NCBI GenBank assembly: GCA_018303575.1
Contig: JAGVXW010000003.1
Span: forward strand, 1 to 17,482
Direction of reading: 5' to 3'
DNA from: Candidatus Woesearchaeota archaeon
GTDB taxonomy: Archaea > Nanobdellota > Nanobdellia > Woesearchaeales > WJIZ01
Length of the DNA: 17,482 nucleotides
This document shows, piece by piece, positions 1-7,320 of the stretch (position 1 is the first letter of the stretch; every line of letters begins with the position of its first letter). The translations under genes and the position numbers were made by a program. The notes beneath the pieces were generated by a model. The model worked only from the letters and a program-made list of their open reading frames with translations, was not told the DNA's origin and did no database searches.

Positions 1-30
1 TTCATTTAGCCGGTATGCCATGCTAATCAC
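1..30 (-). CDS. Possible 5' end of a minus-strand gene leaving the window
   Basis: On the minus strand a GTG at position 30 opens a frame that stays open to the window edge (10 codons), with an in-frame ATG at position 21. The GTG lies 25 bp downstream of the box-A-like TTTAAATA at 62-55, the same spacing as at several other genes here, so a leaderless gene reading off the left edge is plausible. Ten codons give no family information, and an open frame of this length is expected by chance. The call rests only on the promoter spacing. Confidence 0.25.
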   Translation of the reverse strand, partial: MISMAYRLNE

Positions 31-52
31 CGAGCTTAGGACTCGAAGTCGC

Positions 53-62
53 TATTTAAATA
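53..62 (-). promoter_or_regulatory. Box-A-like palindrome TATTTAAATA
   Basis: TATTTAAATA is self-complementary and matches an archaeal TATA box on either strand. On the minus strand it is 25 bp from the GTG at position 30. On the plus strand no convincing gene starts about 25 bp downstream. Strand assignment is therefore inferred. Confidence 0.35.
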
Positions 63-118
63 CAGGCCAAAAGTGTTAACTGAATTCGATACTAAACAAA
101 ACTTCGAGATACTTCCGC

Positions 119-793
119 CTAAGAAACCACAACCTTATTCTTCGTCGCGTCCGCGTACGGTAATTCCCCGAACGCGCAGGTCCTGCACGTCGGGTCCAGG
201 CTCACGTAGTCAGAATCCTCGAGCTTGTATCTCTTCGCCGCTTCCGGAAGCAGCGCCCGGATGTAGACATGATTTGGCACGAACACGAATTGCGTGTTGA
301 TGCCCACTGACTCAAGAAGACTCGCGAGCAGCACAGCGGCGTCATCGCAGTCCCCGCCGCCAGCAACCAGGCTCTCCCTCGCGCTCTTCACGTATTCGTA
401 AGCCGCGGGGTCAGAGACATACTGCAGGTTGTCGCGCACAAAATAATAGAGCGCCTTTGCGTGGCAAACTTTGTTCCCGTCGCAGCTCCTCGTGACAATC
501 TTATCTGCTATCTGCTTGATTGTGGAATCAGGAGTGACAAACGAAGGATACTCGCGCGGCTGCAGGCTTCTCGCTTCTTGCGTGATCGTGAGACCTTCCG
601 GCACAACTTCGCTCAGCTTGGGAATCCCCTTGGGCTCCGGGTCCAGTTTCACCGCCTCGCCCGGCACATACCAAACCACGAGCAGAAGCAAAAGGAACAA
701 CGCAAGGATGATTCCCAAGGGCCCCTTCCACCACGCTTCTTCCTTCTCCGGCACGCCCGGATTCTTAAGAAAGTCGTCCATGATCTCGTCCAT
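119..793 (-). CDS. Membrane-anchored transglutaminase-like (cysteine protease fold) protein
   Basis: The protein has 224 residues. A short cytoplasmic N-terminus is followed by one strongly hydrophobic segment at about residues 22-43, and then a transglutaminase-core domain that probably lies outside the membrane. The family's Cys-His-Asp triad is visible in order: Cys149 in GGGDCDDAA, His175 in PNHVYI and Asp200 in SLDPT. Two extra cysteine pairs (104/110 and 203/206) could form disulfides or bind metal. Archaeal members of this superfamily are usually presumed to be cell-surface peptidases or amidases; the substrate here cannot be inferred. The ATG at 793 is chosen because a box A lies 24 bp upstream; a second ATG four codons later is possible. 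It is transcribed divergently from the MEP operon. Confidence 0.85.
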   Translation of the reverse strand: MDEIMDDFLKNPGVPEKEEAWWKGPLGIILALFLLLLLVVWYVPGEAVKLDPEPKGIPKLSEVVPEGLTITQEARSLQPREYPSFVTPDSTIKQIADKIVTRSCDGNKVCHAKALYYFVRDNLQYVSDPAAYEYVKSARESLVAGGGDCDDAAVLLASLLESVGINTQFVFVPNHVYIRALLPEAAKRYKLEDSDYVSLDPTCRTCAFGELPYADATKNKVVVS

Positions 794-816
794 GTCCGAT
801 TCGAGAAGAAAGGCGG

Positions 817-823
817 CTTAAAA
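817..823 (-). promoter_or_regulatory. Box A (TATA) for the transglutaminase-like gene
   Basis: Read on the minus strand this is TTTTAAG, 24 bp upstream of the ATG at 793. That distance predicts a leaderless transcript. No Shine-Dalgarno-like sequence is needed or seen at this start. Confidence 0.55.
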
Positions 824-858
824 TCCTTTCCTTTGGTTGGTGCAGTCAAGTTAAGTGT

Positions 859-917
859 CTGGCGCTGGCCGACCGGGGGTCGGTTCGTAGGCGAAGCCAA
901 GAACCTACGAACGCCAG
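859..917. other. Three-way-junction fold in the transglutaminase/dxs intergenic region
   Basis: Three perfect stems pack into 59 nt. An outer stem pairs CTGGCG (859-864) with CGCCAG (912-917). An inner hairpin pairs CCGAC (869-873) with GTCGG (879-883). A second inner hairpin pairs TTCGTAGG (884-891) with CCTACGAA (904-911). The two hairpins abut each other and the second abuts the outer stem; only four bases separate the outer stem from the first hairpin. This could be a small structured RNA, a regulatory element or a palindromic intergenic repeat. It is not a recognisable tRNA and lies upstream of the mapped dxs box A, so it is probably not in the dxs leader. Confidence 0.45.
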
Positions 918-990
918 TGAGTCTGCCCCCTTCGAGGTGGTCGACGAGGATTCCGTAGTGTCGGAAATGATTCCCCATTTTCGAGCATGC

Positions 991-1012
991 TCAGAAATCT
1001 TCGGATTTCTGA
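991..1012. other. Hairpin with UUCG tetraloop upstream of dxs
   Basis: TCAGAAATC (991-999) and GATTTCTGA (1004-1012) form a perfect 9-bp stem closed by the very stable tetraloop TTCG. Outside it, TGTCGGA (959-965) can pair with TCCGACA (1018-1024), so the whole 959-1024 segment may fold as one unit. It lies about 60 bp upstream of the dxs box A. There is no T-run after it, so it is not a classical intrinsic terminator. A protein-binding palindrome or structured RNA is possible. Confidence 0.45.
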
Positions 1013-1073
1013 CAGAATCCGACAGCCGCCAGATCCGCTTTGCATCAAAGACTTTACCCGGTTGGCCATCATC

Positions 1074-1081
1074 TTTATATA
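1074..1081 (+). promoter_or_regulatory. Box A (TATA) of the MEP operon
   Basis: TTTATATA lies 30 bp before the ATG at 1111. Archaeal transcription starts about 25 bp downstream of box A, so the message would begin only a few bases before dxs. This supports the 1111 start and an archaeal host. Confidence 0.65.
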
Positions 1082-1110
1082 CAAAATCCGACTCTACCCG
1101 CCAGGGGCAC

Positions 1111-2970
1111 ATGGCGCGCTATCTTGACGCAATCACGCATCCGGCTGACGTCCGGAAACTGAGCAAGCGGCAATTGAGGGAGCTCGCGCAGGAAATCCGG
1201 GACACGATCATCCAGACTGTCGCGAAGCAGGGCGGCCACCTGGGGCCGAACCTCGGGGTGGTGGAGCTTTCCATCGCCCTGCACTATGTCTTCGACTCCC
1301 CGAAGGACAAGATTATCTGGGACGTCGGCCACCAGAGCTACCCGCACAAGCTCCTCACCGGCCGATATCCAAGGTTCCACACGCTCCGGCAGTGGAAGGG
1401 CATCTCCGGCTACCCGAATATCGATGAATCGCCACATGACGCGTTCGGCACCAGCCACGCTTCTACTTCAGTCTCGGCAGCGCTTGGCATGGCAGTGGCA
1501 AGAGATTTGAAAGGCGAATCCTATCATGTCATTGCGGTGATCGGAGACGGCGCCATCTCCGGCGGCATGTCGTTCGAAGCCCTGAACCATGCCGGCCACT
1601 TGCAATCCAATCTTATCGTCGTCCTGAACGACAACGAGATGTCCATCTCGCCGCCGGTAGGCGCGCTCTCAACCTATCTCTCAACGCTCGTCACCCACCC
1701 GAACTATGCGAAGGTGAGAAACAAGGTGAATGCCACCATCAGGAAACTGCCAGCCATCGGCATCGCCGCTTCGGAGAAATTAGCAGAACTTGAGGACACG
1801 ATGCGCAGCATGTCGAAGGAAGGCATGTATTTCAAGGCTCTGGGTTTCAAGTATTTCGGCCCGGTCAACGGCCATGACCTGGGCGGACTCATAAAAGCAT
1901 TCAGGAACATCAGCCACATCAAGGGCCCGATCTTGTTGCATGTCGCCACGAAAAAGGGGAAAGGATATCCGATGGCAGAGCAGGACAAGGAGCGATGGCA
2001 TGGAGTTTCGCCCTTTGATGTCAATGGCGGCTCTGATTTGAAAAAATCCGGCACCATCTCCTACAGCTCCGCCTTCGCCAACGCGTTGGTGAAGCTCGCG
2101 AAAAAAGACAAACGCATCATCGCCATCACTGCCGCGATGCCGAAAGGCACAGGATTGGACATCTTCGCGAAGGAGCTGCCGGGGCGCTTCTTTGACGTGG
2201 CAATTGCCGAGCAGCATGGGGTCACGTTTGCCGCCGGCCTTGCGAGGATGGGAATGAAGCCGGTGTGCGCCATCTATTCCACTTTCTTGCAGCGAGCGTA
2301 CGATCAGATCATCCATGATGTCTGCTCGCAAAATCTGGATGTCACCTTCTGCATCGATCGCGCAGGTCTGGTGGGCGAGGACGGCAAGCTCCAGCATGGC
2401 GCCTATGACATCGCCTTTCTTTCCTGCATCCCGAACATGGTGCTGATGGCGCCCAAGGACGAGAAGGAGCTCGGTCACCTTTTGAAAACAGCTATTGGGC
2501 ACAAAGGTCCGGCGGCAATCCGCTATCCACGAGGGTCCGGCCTTGGCGTAAAAATAGAAGAACCTAGAAAAATTCATCTGGGGAAAGGCGAGATCACACG
2601 AAGAGGAAATGACGTGACCCTCCTCAGCCTCGGCACCTGTTTCAAAGAAGCAATGGAAGCGGCGGAGCTCCTCAAGAAAGAGGGCATCTCCGCCGAGGTC
2701 ATCAACGCCAGATTCGCCAAGCCCTTCGACGAAACGTTGATTCTTAAGTCCGTGAAGAAGACGAAGAAACTGGTGACGATCGAGGAAGGCGTGTTAAGAG
2801 GAGGGTTCGGCGAGGCCATGGAGAGCTTCCTTCTTGAAAAGAATATCCAAGTGAAAGTCGCCAGAATAGGCCTTCCGGACTCCTTCATCGACCATGGCAC
2901 GCCGAAAGAATTAAAACAGCTGGTGGGCCTGACAGCGGAGAACATCGCGAATGCGGCGAAATCGCTATGA
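1111..2970 (+). CDS. dxs: 1-deoxy-D-xylulose-5-phosphate synthase (DXS)
   Basis: DXS condenses pyruvate and glyceraldehyde-3-phosphate to DXP using thiamine diphosphate, the first step of the MEP isoprenoid pathway. The 619-residue product matches the usual DXS length. Visible landmarks are GGHLGPNLGVVEL (with His43), GHQSYPHK, the ThDP/Mg motif starting at GDG 145-147 and ending in NDN 173-175, and catalytic Glu367 in AIAEQHG. A longer frame runs back to 937, but the extra 58 residues are not DXS-like and cross the promoter. ATG 1111 fits both family length and box-A spacing. The stop overlaps the dxr start (ATGA), implying translational coupling. It is the first gene of dxs-dxr-ispDF-ispE. 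Most archaea use a mevalonate route, so its presence is unusual if the host is archaeal. Confidence 0.96.
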   Translation: MARYLDAITHPADVRKLSKRQLRELAQEIRDTIIQTVAKQGGHLGPNLGVVELSIALHYVFDSPKDKIIWDVGHQSYPHKLLTGRYPRFHTLRQWKGISGYPNIDESPHDAFGTSHASTSVSAALGMAVARDLKGESYHVIAVIGDGAISGGMSFEALNHAGHLQSNLIVVLNDNEMSISPPVGALSTYLSTLVTHPNYAKVRNKVNATIRKLPAIGIAASEKLAELEDTMRSMSKEGMYFKALGFKYFGPVNGHDLGGLIKAFRNISHIKGPILLHVATKKGKGYPMAEQDKERWHGVSPFDVNGGSDLKKSGTISYSSAFANALVKLAKKDKRIIAITAAMPKGTGLDIFAKELPGRFFDVAIAEQHGVTFAAGLARMGMKPVCAIYSTFLQRAYDQIIHDVCSQNLDVTFCIDRAGLVGEDGKLQHGAYDIAFLSCIPNMVLMAPKDEKELGHLLKTAIGHKGPAAIRYPRGSGLGVKIEEPRKIHLGKGEITRRGNDVTLLSLGTCFKEAMEAAELLKKEGISAEVINARFAKPFDETLILKSVKKTKKLVTIEEGVLRGGFGEAMESFLLEKNIQVKVARIGLPDSFIDHGTPKELKQLVGLTAENIANAAKSL

Positions 2971-4088
2971 AAGAGCTGATTATTTTAGGTTCGACCGGCA
3001 GCATCGGCAGGCAGGCGCTTGAGATTGTCCGGCAGCATCCCGGGGAGTTTCGGATTAAGGCGCTGTCTTGCGGCTCGAATACGTCACTCCTAAAAAAGCA
3101 AATCCAGGAATTCAATCCAGACGCGGTAGCGGTTTGCGATGAGCAAGCGGCCGCTGGATTCTCTTCTGATAGTGAAGTCTTCTCTGGATTGAATGGGATT
3201 CTTAAGTTAGTAAAAGAAATTCAGGCCGACACCGCGCTCAACGCTCTCGTCGGCAGCATCGGTGTAAAACCAACCGCGGAAGCAATCAAGGCTGGAAAAA
3301 ATATTGCCTTGGCAAACAAAGAAACCCTCGTCGCCGCAGGCGACCAGATTATGCCGCTCCTGAAAAAGTTCAATGTTTCCTTAAAACCTATCGATTCCGA
3401 GCATTCCGCGATCTTCCAGTGCCTGCAGGGAGAGCAAAAAGGAAGTGTCAAATCCGTCACCCTCACCTGTTCCGGAGGCCCTTTTCTTGGAAGGAAAAAA
3501 ACTGAACTTTCCAAAGTGACAGCGAAGGAAGCCTTGAACCATCCCAAGTGGAAGATGGGGGACAAGATCACGATCGATTCCGCGACCTTGATGAACAAGG
3601 GCTTGGAAGTCATCGAGGCGCATCACTTGTTTTGCATTCCCTATGAAAATATCAATGTTGTAGTACATCCAGAAAGTGTTATTCATTCCTTCGTTGAATT
3701 CCAGGACACCTCGATAAAGGCGCAGCTTGGCTATCCGGACATGAGGATCCCGATCCAGTACGCTCTCAGCCATCCCAAGCGCTTTTCCGCAAACCTTAAA
3801 AGTCTCCGTCCTCAGGAGTTGGGAATGCTTCAGTTCAGCCCGCCGGATGTAGAAGCTTTCCCCTGCCTATCGTATGCATACGAAGCGGGAAAAGCGGGTG
3901 GAAGCCTCGCCTGCGTGATGAACGCGGCCAACGAAGCCGTGGTCAAGCTGTTTCTCGAAGGGAAGATCGGATTCCTGGACATCCCGCGAATCATTAAGGA
4001 GCAGATGCAGGGCCACAAGCCGCAGCCTCTCGATATTGATGAACTGATGGAGCTCGATGCGAGAACCAAGAAGAAGGTGCTCGGATGA
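2967..4088 (+). CDS. dxr: 1-deoxy-D-xylulose-5-phosphate reductoisomerase
   Basis: DXR rearranges and reduces DXP to 2-C-methyl-D-erythritol 4-phosphate using NADPH. The protein has 373 residues, slightly shorter than the roughly 398 of E. coli. Its N-terminus carries the dinucleotide motif GSTGSIG (8-14). The divalent-metal site is visible as Asp143 and Glu145 in PIDSEHSAIF plus Glu214 in NKGLEVIEA, and the flexible-loop region NHPKWKMG is present. The start overlaps the dxs stop by four bases and the stop overlaps the ispDF start in the same way. All the active-site blocks I know for the family are intact, so I regard the gene as functional. Confidence 0.96.
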   Translation: MKELIILGSTGSIGRQALEIVRQHPGEFRIKALSCGSNTSLLKKQIQEFNPDAVAVCDEQAAAGFSSDSEVFSGLNGILKLVKEIQADTALNALVGSIGVKPTAEAIKAGKNIALANKETLVAAGDQIMPLLKKFNVSLKPIDSEHSAIFQCLQGEQKGSVKSVTLTCSGGPFLGRKKTELSKVTAKEALNHPKWKMGDKITIDSATLMNKGLEVIEAHHLFCIPYENINVVVHPESVIHSFVEFQDTSIKAQLGYPDMRIPIQYALSHPKRFSANLKSLRPQELGMLQFSPPDVEAFPCLSYAYEAGKAGGSLACVMNAANEAVVKLFLEGKIGFLDIPRIIKEQMQGHKPQPLDIDELMELDARTKKKVLG

Positions 4089-5233
4089 ACTATGCTATCA
4101 TCACCTGCGCCGGCATCGGGAAGCGCATGCAGTCCGAGATCAGCAAAGTATTCCTTCTCTTGGATAAGGAACCCCTCATTGAGCGCACGCTGCGGGTCTT
4201 TCAATCCTGCGACATGATCGATGAAATCCTTCTCGTGGCAAGAGAACAAGATAAGGGAGAGATGGAACGCTTGACGCAGTCGAAATTCCCAAAAGTGAAG
4301 AGGGTCGTGCTCGGCGGCGAAAAGCGGCAGCATTCTGTCTATAATGGGCTGCTTTCGATCGAAGCCAAGGCCGATGATATCATCCTCGTTCATAATGGAG
4401 TCAATCCTTTTGTAGATGATAAGACGCTACGTGAGTGCATTGATGCTGCAAGGAAATATGAGGCGGCTGTTGTCGGATTCAAGGCGAGGGACACCCTCAA
4501 GGAAATAGACGAGAAAGGGTTTGTCGCCGGCACCCTTGACCGCTCCAAAGTGTGGCAGGCGCAGACTCCCCAAGCGTTCAGGTATGGGACGCTCCTGAAA
4601 GCGCACAAGGAGGCAGAGAAGGACGAGTTCCTGGGCACGGACGACGTGATGCTCGTCGAGCGCCTCGGCAAAAGGGTGAAGATGGTCGAATGCGCAAGGG
4701 AGAACATCAAGATCACGCTTCCCAACGATCTTGAATTCGCCAATAAATTGCTTTCTACCTCAAGAATCGGTTTCGGCATGGACAGCCACCGCTTTGTCGC
4801 CGAAGGAGACAAGAAACTGATGGTTGGAGGAATTGAAGCGGAAGGCAAGGGCTTTGACGCGAATTCAGATGGCGATGTCGTCCTGCATGCGCTCTTCAAC
4901 GCCATTTCGCAAGGTTTGGGTGAAAAATCATTGGGCCACTACGCTGACCCGATGTGCGAGAAAGGGATAACAGACAGCGCAGAATATGTGAGGCTGATGC
5001 TCGGAATAATGAAGGAGAGGGGATACGCATTAGGGAACGTAGGCATCATGCTCGAAGGCAAAGTCCCGAAGATCGCGCCGATAGAGGATAGGATGAAGGA
5101 AAGACTCTCGCAGCTCCTGAATCTCGAAACTTCGGCAATCGGTATTACCGCAACATCAGGTGAAGCGTTGACGGCCTTCGGGAAAGGGGTCGGGATGCAG
5201 TGTTTCTGTGTCGCGACACTCAATAAACAATGA
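4085..5233 (+). CDS. ispDF: Bifunctional IspD-IspF (MEP cytidylyltransferase / MECDP synthase)
   Basis: This 382-residue fusion covers two non-consecutive MEP steps. The IspD half (about 1-225) has AGIGKRM with Arg14 and Lys21, seven residues apart as in the catalytic Arg/Lys pair of IspD, although the usual PKQ reads SKV; QTPQAF and TDDVMLVE are also visible. The IspF half starts near 227 with RIGFGMDSHRF. Its metal ligands are Asp233, His235 and His268 (in VVLHAL). The usual HSDGDV reads NSDGDV, so a normally conserved His is Asn. ATGA overlaps join it to dxr and ispE. Such fusions are known in several bacteria (for example epsilonproteobacteria and alphaproteobacteria) and may help pass intermediates to IspE. 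Confidence 0.95.
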   Translation: MNYAIITCAGIGKRMQSEISKVFLLLDKEPLIERTLRVFQSCDMIDEILLVAREQDKGEMERLTQSKFPKVKRVVLGGEKRQHSVYNGLLSIEAKADDIILVHNGVNPFVDDKTLRECIDAARKYEAAVVGFKARDTLKEIDEKGFVAGTLDRSKVWQAQTPQAFRYGTLLKAHKEAEKDEFLGTDDVMLVERLGKRVKMVECARENIKITLPNDLEFANKLLSTSRIGFGMDSHRFVAEGDKKLMVGGIEAEGKGFDANSDGDVVLHALFNAISQGLGEKSLGHYADPMCEKGITDSAEYVRLMLGIMKERGYALGNVGIMLEGKVPKIAPIEDRMKERLSQLLNLETSAIGITATSGEALTAFGKGVGMQCFCVATLNKQ

Positions 5234-6018
5234 TCACCCATGCCAAGATCAACCTGGTCCTCAACATCTTAGGGAAAAGGCCCGACGGCTATCATGAGGT
5301 CTCGACCGTGTACCAGCAAGTCGAGATGCATGACACGATTGAGATTGAGGAGCATAAGGATGTCCTTCTGGAATGCAACCATGCGTTTCTCGTCAACCCC
5401 AAGAATCTCTGCCTCATCGCCGCGAATCTGCTGAGGAAAAAATACCACGTGAAGGAGGGGGCGAAAATCATCCTCGAAAAGAACATTCCCGTCGCGGCCG
5501 GCTTGTCCGGAGGAAGCTCGAACGCCGCGGTTGTCTTGCGCCTCCTCAACCGGCACTGGGACCTGAAGCTTTCACAGGAAGAGCTGCTCTCTGTCGCTTC
5601 TGAACTCGGCTCTGACGTGCCCTTCCACATTCTGGGAGGCACGTGCCTCGGGACGGGAAGGGGGGAGCAAGTCAAGCCGGTGAAGCCCTTCCCCACGATG
5701 CACTGCGTCATCGCCCGACCAGACTTTGGCGTGAAAACGAGGGACGCTTATGCGCTCGTCTCATCGTACGGTAAAGATACAATCGATACATTCCTTGAGA
5801 AATACGATTTGAACCTTCTCCATAACGACTTCGAGAGATTTCTCTTCCCAAAGTATCCAAAGCTCAAGGATTTAAAAGAAAGTCTGGGAAAGCACGCGCT
5901 GCTGTCCGGGTCCGGGAGCTGCGTCTTCGGTCTCTTCCCGACGGTGAAGGAAGCCAAAGAAAAGGCGGAAGAGCTGAAAGGATCGTATAAGGATGTCTGG
6001 GTCACGAGGACGCTGTAG
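5230..6018 (+). CDS. ispE: 4-diphosphocytidyl-2-C-methyl-D-erythritol kinase
   Basis: IspE is a GHMP-superfamily kinase that phosphorylates the 2-hydroxyl of CDP-methylerythritol, between the IspD and IspF steps. The 262-residue product opens with the family signature AKINLVLNILGKRPDGYHE, including Lys6. The glycine-rich ATP loop PVAAGLSGGSSNAA lies at 87-100, the catalytic Asp is likely Asp129 in GSDVPF, and LLSGSGSCVFGLF forms the C-terminal GHMP block. The start overlaps the ispDF stop (ATGA). It is the last plus-strand gene of the operon; its 3' end overlaps the convergent AbrB-like gene by 17 bp. ispG and ispH are not in this window. Confidence 0.95.
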   Translation: MITHAKINLVLNILGKRPDGYHEVSTVYQQVEMHDTIEIEEHKDVLLECNHAFLVNPKNLCLIAANLLRKKYHVKEGAKIILEKNIPVAAGLSGGSSNAAVVLRLLNRHWDLKLSQEELLSVASELGSDVPFHILGGTCLGTGRGEQVKPVKPFPTMHCVIARPDFGVKTRDAYALVSSYGKDTIDTFLEKYDLNLLHNDFERFLFPKYPKLKDLKESLGKHALLSGSGSCVFGLFPTVKEAKEKAEELKGSYKDVWVTRTL

Positions 6019-6199
6019 AATATTTATTCACGATACGCTTTATCTCATTTTTCAGCTTGCCAATATCGATTTTCTGTATGAGGAGGTATCCATCATCGCA
6101 AAACAAAAGGAGAGGGTCCCCGGTCTGTAGCCCCATGTCTTTTATAATCTGAGGAGTGAGCGTTACGATGCCGTCGTTCGAGATTTCGAGGATTTCCAT
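6002..6199 (-). CDS. SpoVT/AbrB-like swapped-hairpin DNA-binding protein
   Basis: The 65-residue product carries an AbrB-type beta-hairpin domain: a strand with NDGIVTLTPQII, then the helix-turn KDMGLQTGDPLLLF and a final strand pair GYLLIQKI, followed by a short basic helix. Such proteins bind DNA as dimers, as antitoxins or as transcription regulators. No toxin gene follows it, so an orphan regulator is the simpler reading. An AGGTGA ribosome-binding sequence sits about five bases upstream of the ATG, unlike the leaderless genes nearby. A weak box A (GTTATAG near 6235-6240) lies upstream. Its 3' end overlaps the convergent ispE end. Confidence 0.8.
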   Translation of the reverse strand: MEILEISNDGIVTLTPQIIKDMGLQTGDPLLLFCDDGYLLIQKIDIGKLKNEIKRIVNKYSTASS

Positions 6200-6268
6200 T
6201 TTTTCACCTGAATCTCATCGAAAAGAATGATCTCTATAACCTCTTCGCGCAGGCACTGGACATAGGAC

Positions 6269-7204
6269 TCAGCGCACTTCAAAAGTCTTGTTGATCATGC
6301 CCCGCTTGCGGCCGACAAGGTCATAGACCGTAAGCGTATACGTGTACGTGCCGCTATCAAAATCCTCAAGATCCACAATCGTCCAATATCCGCCGTCAAG
6401 CTCATCATCATGAAGGAAGGTCTCTTCGCCCTCAAAGATCCGCGTCTGGTACAAAACGACGGTCCCATTCTCTTGGACAATCTTTGAATCCATGTCGAAG
6501 ACATGCAGGCCGTCTTTATTGGCTTGGAAAGGCCTGACGCCAAAGGGCTCCATGCAGATGCGCTGGGAAGTGCTGAACACCTTGGTGTTTCTTCCGGCGC
6601 AGGCATTAACTTCATCCTGGTCAACCCCGAGGACCGCGTGGTCGATGGTGAGGTTTCCCCAAGATTCGCCTGCCTGAGCTTCCAGAAGAGTAGCGGGAAT
6701 GAAGATCATGAAGAAAAACCCGAAATACGCAATAAAAAACAGCGTCTGCAGGCCGAACGCGGTGATGCCGAGCGCCAGGCCGGTCTTGGAATGCACGTCC
6801 TTCTTCCTCGCCGCGACGGACAGGACAACCGCCACCAGTCCGCCGAGGATGCCGAAGTTGATCCAGAGGACCGCAGAAACAACAGCCACAACAGCAGAGG
6901 CGAACCCCATCTGGTCCACGATCTTCAGCGCGAGCTTGCCTCGGTTCTTCCGCTTCACCCGGAAGTAATAGAACACCGGCGCCAGGGGAACGAGCGAGAG
7001 CAGGAACAGCCACAGCATCTTGTTCTCCAGCTCGCGCTTGAAGCAGTCCAAGATCATGAACACTTGCAGGACGAGATGCAGGATGCCGAGGATGATGACG
7101 AAGAAGAGCGCCGCGAAAATCGCGGCAACGATCTTGAGGGGAGAGGCAGCCAGGGCCGCCGGAAGGAGCGAAAGGGAGAGCAGGGCAACAGCCAGTTTCT
7201 TCAT
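6269..7204 (-). CDS. Polytopic membrane protein with PLDc_N-like and DUF4190-like segments and an exported beta-rich domain
   Basis: The protein has 311 residues from ATG 7204. The N-terminus (MKKLAVALLSLSLLPAALAA) looks like a signal peptide or first membrane span. A PLDc_N-like segment follows (ILDCFKREL...LWLFLLSLVPLAPVFYYF), then two glycine/alanine-rich spans resembling DUF4190 and a further aromatic span. The last 120 or so residues form a predicted beta-sandwich-like domain, probably outside the membrane. It has N-glycosylation sequons (NLT, NGT, NKT) that the AglB encoded in this window could modify. A longer frame exists, but ATG 7204 gives the signal sequence and has a box A 24 bp upstream. 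The molecular function is unknown. Confidence 0.75.
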   Translation of the reverse strand: MKKLAVALLSLSLLPAALAASPLKIVAAIFAALFFVIILGILHLVLQVFMILDCFKRELENKMLWLFLLSLVPLAPVFYYFRVKRKNRGKLALKIVDQMGFASAVVAVVSAVLWINFGILGGLVAVVLSVAARKKDVHSKTGLALGITAFGLQTLFFIAYFGFFFMIFIPATLLEAQAGESWGNLTIDHAVLGVDQDEVNACAGRNTKVFSTSQRICMEPFGVRPFQANKDGLHVFDMDSKIVQENGTVVLYQTRIFEGEETFLHDDELDGGYWTIVDLEDFDSGTYTYTLTVYDLVGRKRGMINKTFEVR

Positions 7205-7227
7205 AGGGGCATCCCTTGATGGCAAGC

Positions 7228-7233
7228 TATAAG
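7228..7233 (-). promoter_or_regulatory. Box A for the polytopic membrane protein gene
   Basis: Read on the minus strand this is CTTATA in the context TTCTTATAGC, 24 bp upstream of the ATG at 7204. It predicts a leaderless mRNA and supports choosing 7204 over the upstream ATG at 7267. Confidence 0.45.
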
Positions 7234-7286
7234 AATCTTGCGGTCGAAAAACCCTAGCACTGGACATTTTCTCCGCGCGCAGCGCC

Positions 7287-7293
7287 TTTAAAG
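7287..7293 (+). promoter_or_regulatory. Possible box A for the degraded nuclease gene
   Basis: TTTAAAG, inside the 10-bp palindrome CCTTTAAAGG, lies 28 bp before the GTG at 7321 that would start the nuclease gene. Its near-symmetry means it could also serve the minus strand. It is supported only by spacing. Confidence 0.35.
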
Positions 7294-7320
7294 GACTAGT
7301 TTATCCTTTTTGGGATGGGC

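Noticed and set aside
1..75. A tRNA gene at the left edge (GACTCGAAGTC looks T-arm-like)
   Set aside because: No acceptor stem, anticodon arm or D-arm can be formed around it, and the GTTCGANNC block is not present.
859..917. A tRNA or riboswitch in the intergenic three-way junction
   Set aside because: The lengths and loops do not fit a tRNA cloverleaf, and the element lies upstream of the dxs box A, outside the expected leader.
937..1110. A longer dxs reading frame starting at 937
   Set aside because: The additional 58 residues do not resemble DXS and would place the start upstream of the box A at 1074-1081 and across the hairpin region.
1780..2577. A 265-codon minus-strand frame inside dxs
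   Set aside because: It lies wholly opposite the intact catalytic region of dxs and has no recognisable protein features or promoter.
6503..7219. A 238-codon plus-strand frame antisense to the membrane protein
   Set aside because: It is dominated by Glu, Arg, Gln and Asp, as expected for the complement of G+C-rich membrane codons. The minus-strand reading has a signal peptide, clear spans and a promoter.
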